A stretch of 10,598 nt of DNA from DYTH01 sp964552725. GTDB taxonomy: Bacteria; Desulfobacterota; Syntrophia; Syntrophales; UBA5619. The position numbers and the translations under genes are program-made. The stretch spans positions 1 to 10,598 of the forward strand of contig CAZKHU010000097.1 in the NCBI GenBank assembly GCA_964552725.1. The letters are read 5' to 3'. Each line of letters opens with the position of its first letter. Position 1 is the stretch's first letter. Below are positions 8,383 to 10,598 of the stretch, one piece after another. The notes under the pieces were generated by a model. The model was given only the letters and a program-made list of their open reading frames with translations, was not told where the DNA came from and did no database searches.

Positions 8383-8394
8383 TTGTATAGTAAA
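8371..8394. promoter_or_regulatory. 24-bp perfect palindrome over the LexA-type start codon, probable autoregulatory operator
   Basis: On the plus strand the arms are TTTACTATACA (8371-8381) and TGTATAGTAAA (8384-8394), exact reverse complements around a 2-base centre. The minus-strand ATG (8382-8380) overlaps that centre. The outer TACT and AGTA and the 20-bp spacing recall the E. coli LexA box, but the inner bases differ, as would be expected for a repressor with its own specificity. I saw no second copy in the window. The best -10-like hexamer upstream is TACAAT (minus strand, 8418-8413), without a convincing -35. A repressor bound here would block elongation or initiation for the whole downstream set. 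That a dimer binds here is inferred from symmetry and position. Confidence 0.7.
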
Positions 8395-8515
8395 TTTGCA
8401 CAATGTTTGAAAATTGTAAAGAATTTTTTTGTCATAAAAACGGACCAGCCAGCGCTCTTTAAGAAGTGGATGGAACAAGCACAAGAGTCCTCTACTATTA
8501 TGATCTCTCGAGTCC

Positions 8516-9859
8516 TTATACCCGAAACACCTTCATCACTTCATCCCCCAGATGGTTGATCACCTTCACGGCAATACGGCCGGAGGCGGGTTTGTCGAAC
8601 GGTCGGGAGGTGTCGCTGTGGAGTGTGGCCCAGGCCTCCTCGTTGATCTCGGCTTTGAGGGTGGTTTTCAAGGATTTGTAGGGGTCGTTGGCCCCCAGGA
8701 AATAGGCGTGGCGGACGAAGAAGCTCTCCTCGTTGTAGTCCGTGTCGATGAACCAGCAGGCGATCCCTTCGGCGCCGTCGCTTCTCACCTCGCCGGTATT
8801 GGGGTGGAAAACATCCACGCCGTTGACCTTTACCCGGACCTGACCGTTTTCGTCATCGAGGATATCGATGTCCGGCTCCCCGAAGATGACAAAGAGATTG
8901 CCCTTGCCGGTGTTTTTCAGGTCGTCGGCCATGTGGAGGTCGGCGTTCATCCGGGCTTTGAGGACGGGGATGCGGCCCAGTTTGTCGAATTCCGAAGAGT
9001 GGGCGTCGTAATTGAAGGCGCAGGTGATGAGGACGTCAAAGTCGGCGTCTCCGGCCTCACGGGCGGCGGCTACCAGATCGGGGCGGGAGACGGTGCCGAA
9101 TTCGGGGCCGATGAAGATGGCGGCGCGCTTTTCGCTGCCGGATTCGGCGTTCCCCACAATATAGCGGCCTTCGGCGCAGATCATCTCGCCCGGCCAGGGG
9201 ACAAGCGAGGTAAAGGTAATCTTGTCTTCCTTGTGGGCCTGCTGGACGCCGGCGGTCTTGAGATTTTCCAGGATCATCTGGGCAAAGTCCTTTGCCTCGC
9301 CATATTTGCCTTTGGGGTCCTCGATGCCGTAGGGCGGATCGAGGTAAATGCACTGCACCCTGCCGCGCAGCCCTTCCCTTTCGGCGAGGGAGGCCATGAC
9401 CTGGAGGCTGTCGCCGAGGATCATCCGGTTCGTCCAGTTGGCGTCGTGCTGGTAGAATTCGGTCTTGGCGGCCTCGGTCGGGATGCCGTTGAAATCGGCG
9501 AAGATATCCGGCTGGAAACCGGCCTTTTGCGCGTCCGTTTTCTCGGATTGCCGGAGGAGGTCGTCAATCAGGACCTTGGGTTTGATCTTCTCCTGGATGT
9601 AGAGGGGCGGGGCATGGACCACCAGATCCGACCAGTCCTGTTCGTCCTTGCCGCGCCAGACAAGCTGGGGGTCGAGGTCGCGGTTGCGGTCGGCCTTCTC
9701 CGTTTCCAGTCCGGCGGCTTCGCGCCCGTAGGCGACGCGGAGTGGCTGTTCGTCCTCTTTGCGCATCACCGACTGGTATTCGGCGGTCGGGATATGCCGG
9801 CGCCTGGCCTCGTCGTGGGTAAGCGCCTCTACGCTTTTTCTGCTGTCTTTAATGGCCAT
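8516..9859 (-). CDS. Mod-type adenine DNA methyltransferase with a large in-frame internal deletion (447 aa)
   Basis: ATG 9859 has an AAGGA site 6 bases upstream. Residues 1-179 match the N-terminus of large COG2189/type III Mod-like methyltransferases: RNRDLDPQLVWRGKDEQDW near 59-76, NRMILGDSLQVM (144-155) and the catalytic motif IV YLDPPYGI (172-179). The reading then jumps to EDPKGKYGEAKDFAQMILE (180-198), which belongs to the C-terminal domain of the same family, and continues to the normal end (INHLGDEVMKVFRV). Members are about 900-1050 residues from memory, so about half is missing, including the SAM-binding FxGxG/CGSGTT motif and the recognition domain. The protein cannot methylate. 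The remaining sequence is undecayed, so the deletion looks recent, or is an assembly error, or is kept for another use. Its GC-rich base use differs from the LexA-methyltransferase module to its left. About 130 bases without an obvious terminator separate it from the LexA-type gene. Confidence 0.85.
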   Translation of the reverse strand: MAIKDSRKSVEALTHDEARRRHIPTAEYQSVMRKEDEQPLRVAYGREAAGLETEKADRNRDLDPQLVWRGKDEQDWSDLVVHAPPLYIQEKIKPKVLIDDLLRQSEKTDAQKAGFQPDIFADFNGIPTEAAKTEFYQHDANWTNRMILGDSLQVMASLAEREGLRGRVQCIYLDPPYGIEDPKGKYGEAKDFAQMILENLKTAGVQQAHKEDKITFTSLVPWPGEMICAEGRYIVGNAESGSEKRAAIFIGPEFGTVSRPDLVAAAREAGDADFDVLITCAFNYDAHSSEFDKLGRIPVLKARMNADLHMADDLKNTGKGNLFVIFGEPDIDILDDENGQVRVKVNGVDVFHPNTGEVRSDGAEGIACWFIDTDYNEESFFVRHAYFLGANDPYKSLKTTLKAEINEEAWATLHSDTSRPFDKPASGRIAVKVINHLGDEVMKVFRV

Positions 9860-9924
9860 GTTCTATCCTTGTTTACCCGGGACATGCCTGCCGACTGGTT
9901 GTCCGGGCCGTTGTCTGTTCCGGA

Positions 9925-10239
9925 TCAATGCCGGGAAATCTGAAGGGTAAGATGCTCTGCCGAACTGCATACCTTCAAAAGGCCGAGAAAATTCTTGAGT
10001 GTGGGATTTCCTCGCGGTCCCAGCATACGGCGCAGACTCTTCTCGTTGAGCTGCAGCGCACTGGCAATATCGGCAATCGATTCAGTGGCATTCAGGTAGT
10101 CGCGCAAGAGCGCCTTGCCCGTTTCCATATCGTCCATCAAAAATGCATTGGTCGCCTCGACGATCAGGGCGCCTCTGAAGTCCGGGTCCGACTTGACACG
10201 CGCCATAACCGATTCCCTGAAATCCCTTGTCAGCGGCAT
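9925..10239 (-). CDS. HigA-like addiction-module antitoxin with helix-turn-helix (104 aa)
   Basis: The start is ATG 10239, with a strong AGGAGGTGA ribosome site 8 bases upstream; a GTG at 10251 in the same frame lies inside that site and is unlikely. The protein resembles the COG3636 'addiction module antidote' family: the N-terminal PLTRDFRESVMARVKSDPDF is the toxin-facing part in relatives, GKALLRDYLNATES (residues 41-54) precedes the DNA-binding domain, and SIADIASALQLNEKSLRRMLG (54-74) with GNPTLKNFLGLL forms the helix-turn-helix. Such proteins neutralise a RelE/HigB-like toxin and repress their own promoter. Here the toxin just upstream is only a C-terminal fragment, so this is probably an orphan antitoxin. 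Whether it still regulates the inverted-repeat promoter at about 10442-10470 and the downstream methyltransferase remnant is inference. Confidence 0.85.
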   Translation of the reverse strand: MPLTRDFRESVMARVKSDPDFRGALIVEATNAFLMDDMETGKALLRDYLNATESIADIASALQLNEKSLRRMLGPRGNPTLKNFLGLLKVCSSAEHLTLQISRH

Positions 10240-10254
10240 ACTTACGATCACCTC

Positions 10255-10422
10255 CTACCGTTGTTTCTTTCTTTTTCCATAATCACTCCAGCGCTCTCTG
10301 GCCATTTCTATGTCCTTCGATTGACGCTTCTTTGTGCCGCCCCCAACCAGTATGACCAGTTCCTCGCCATCCATGCCGAAATAAACGCGATAGCCGGGGC
10401 CGTAATCGATCTTTCTTTCATA
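10255..10422 (-). pseudogene. 5'-truncated RelE/HigB-like toxin fragment (C-terminal 55 codons)
   Basis: Read on the minus strand from 10422, the frame gives YERKIDYGPGYRVYFGMDG, then ELVILVGGGTKKRQSKDIE, then WSDYGKRKKQR and a TAG stop (10257-10255). YGPGYRVYF and the GGGTKKRQ.KDI block are the C-terminal half of HigB/RelE-like toxins, which are about 95-100 residues long. Upstream in the same frame there is no ATG, GTG or TTG before a TAG, and the codons from about 10425 to 10490 do not resemble the toxin N-terminus. The 5' half has therefore been lost, most likely by a deletion or rearrangement near 10423-10440. The stop lies 15 bases before the antitoxin ATG, the usual toxin-first order of higBA. 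A toxin lacking its N-terminal half should be inactive. Confidence 0.75.
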
Positions 10423-10441
10423 CGTCCTTTTTATTGGCCAT

Positions 10442-10470
10442 ATGGTAACACAAAAGTTACCATGCGTAAA
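10442..10470 (-). promoter_or_regulatory. Candidate promoter with an overlapping perfect inverted repeat (operator)
   Basis: On the plus strand ATGGTAAC (10442-10449) and GTTACCAT (10456-10463) are exact inverted repeats around a 6-base centre. On the minus strand a -35-like TTTACG (10470-10465) and a -10-like TACCAT (10447-10442) lie 17 bases apart, each matching 4 of 6 consensus bases. The repeat therefore covers the spacer and -10 box, where a repressor would act. It lies just upstream of the toxin fragment and antitoxin, so HigA-type autorepression is a reasonable guess. The repeat is certain; the promoter and the regulator are inferred. Confidence 0.5.
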
Positions 10471-10502
10471 GTTTATTTCAAAAAGCCTCTCCCCCTATCC
10501 CA

Positions 10503-10598
10503 ACCCTGGCCGATGCTGGTCTGCTGCCGGGTCATGCCCGCCCTCCGGCAAGCTCCTTTTGCGAAAGACCGGATTCCTTTCGCAAGGCGGCCAGTTCC
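10503..10598 (-). pseudogene. Frameshifted fragment of an XRE-family helix-turn-helix gene, cut by the right edge
   Basis: On the minus strand from 10597 the codons read ELAALRKESGLSQKELAGGRA and a TGA (10534-10532). LAALRKESGLSQKELA is a typical first half of an XRE/Cro-type helix-turn-helix. The second half appears in another frame from 10535 as MTRQQTSIGQG, resembling the usual MTRQQISRIEQG of such domains. The two halves join around 10535-10545 with a change of frame and altered bases, so the gene is broken. Sequence after 10503 matches nothing I recognise. The gene's N-terminus lies beyond the window. It may be an antitoxin or regulator remnant from an older toxin-antitoxin pair. Confidence 0.55.

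Noticed and set aside
8383..8484. An upstream extension of the LexA-type protein by 34 residues.
   Set aside because: LexA proteins begin just before LTPRQ, and the extension would place the operator well inside the gene.
8484..8518. Two direct copies of GAGTCCT between the Mod remnant and the LexA-type gene, considered as a terminator or attachment site.
   Set aside because: They are direct, not inverted, only 7 bases long, and no T-run or integrase gene is nearby.
8552..9943. A 463-codon open frame on the plus strand opposite the Mod-type remnant.
   Set aside because: It is low-complexity (Gly, Val, Asp, Phe rich), matches no family and mirrors a GC-rich gene whose minus-strand frame has clear motifs.
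1..10598. CRISPR arrays, tRNA or rRNA genes, and insertion sequences.
   Set aside because: No regularly spaced repeats, cloverleaf-like or ribosomal stretches, or transposase motifs were seen on either strand.

Overview
The window reads as a bacterial defence island, with essentially every real gene on the minus strand, so transcription runs from the right edge to the left edge. Composition is mixed, from clearly GC-rich stretches to clearly AT-rich ones. Gene content alone does not fix the host. The families seen (HigA/HigB-type addiction module, LexA-type repressor, COG2189-like methylase, RelE-UvrD helicase) are common in Proteobacteria and Desulfobacterota, and I go no further than that.

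Layout in transcription order, right to left. At 10598-10255 there is a decayed zone: a frameshifted scrap of an XRE-type helix-turn-helix gene, a perfect 8-bp-arm inverted repeat inside a plausible promoter, and the C-terminal half of a RelE/HigB-like toxin with no start codon. It runs into an intact HigA-like antitoxin (10239-9925). Next is a GC-rich Mod-type adenine methyltransferase gene (9859-8516) with a large in-frame internal deletion just after the DPPY motif. An AT-richer module follows. It has a LexA-type self-cleaving repressor (8382-7753) whose start codon lies in the centre of a perfect 24-bp palindrome, a 1086-aa Eco57I-type N6-adenine methyltransferase starting 4 bp later (7748-4488), and an overlapping 210-aa PD-(D/E)XK nuclease-like protein (4498-3866). 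Then comes a GC-richer RelE-UvrD helicase gene (3787-2528) carrying two in-frame internal deletions. Last is the first 821 codons of a DISARM-type helicase, DrmA (2465 to beyond the left edge).

How the parts fit: DrmA is the hallmark of DISARM, and DrmA together with a large adenine methyltransferase resembles class 1 DISARM. DrmB and DrmC would lie beyond the left edge if the system is complete. The unusual features are the LexA-type switch at the head of the methyltransferase-nuclease module, and the two flanking genes that were shortened in frame and keep their ends while losing their catalytic cores. The most interesting hypothesis is a DNA-damage- or invasion-responsive modification/restriction module inserted into, or recombined with, an older defence locus whose other enzymes have been inactivated.
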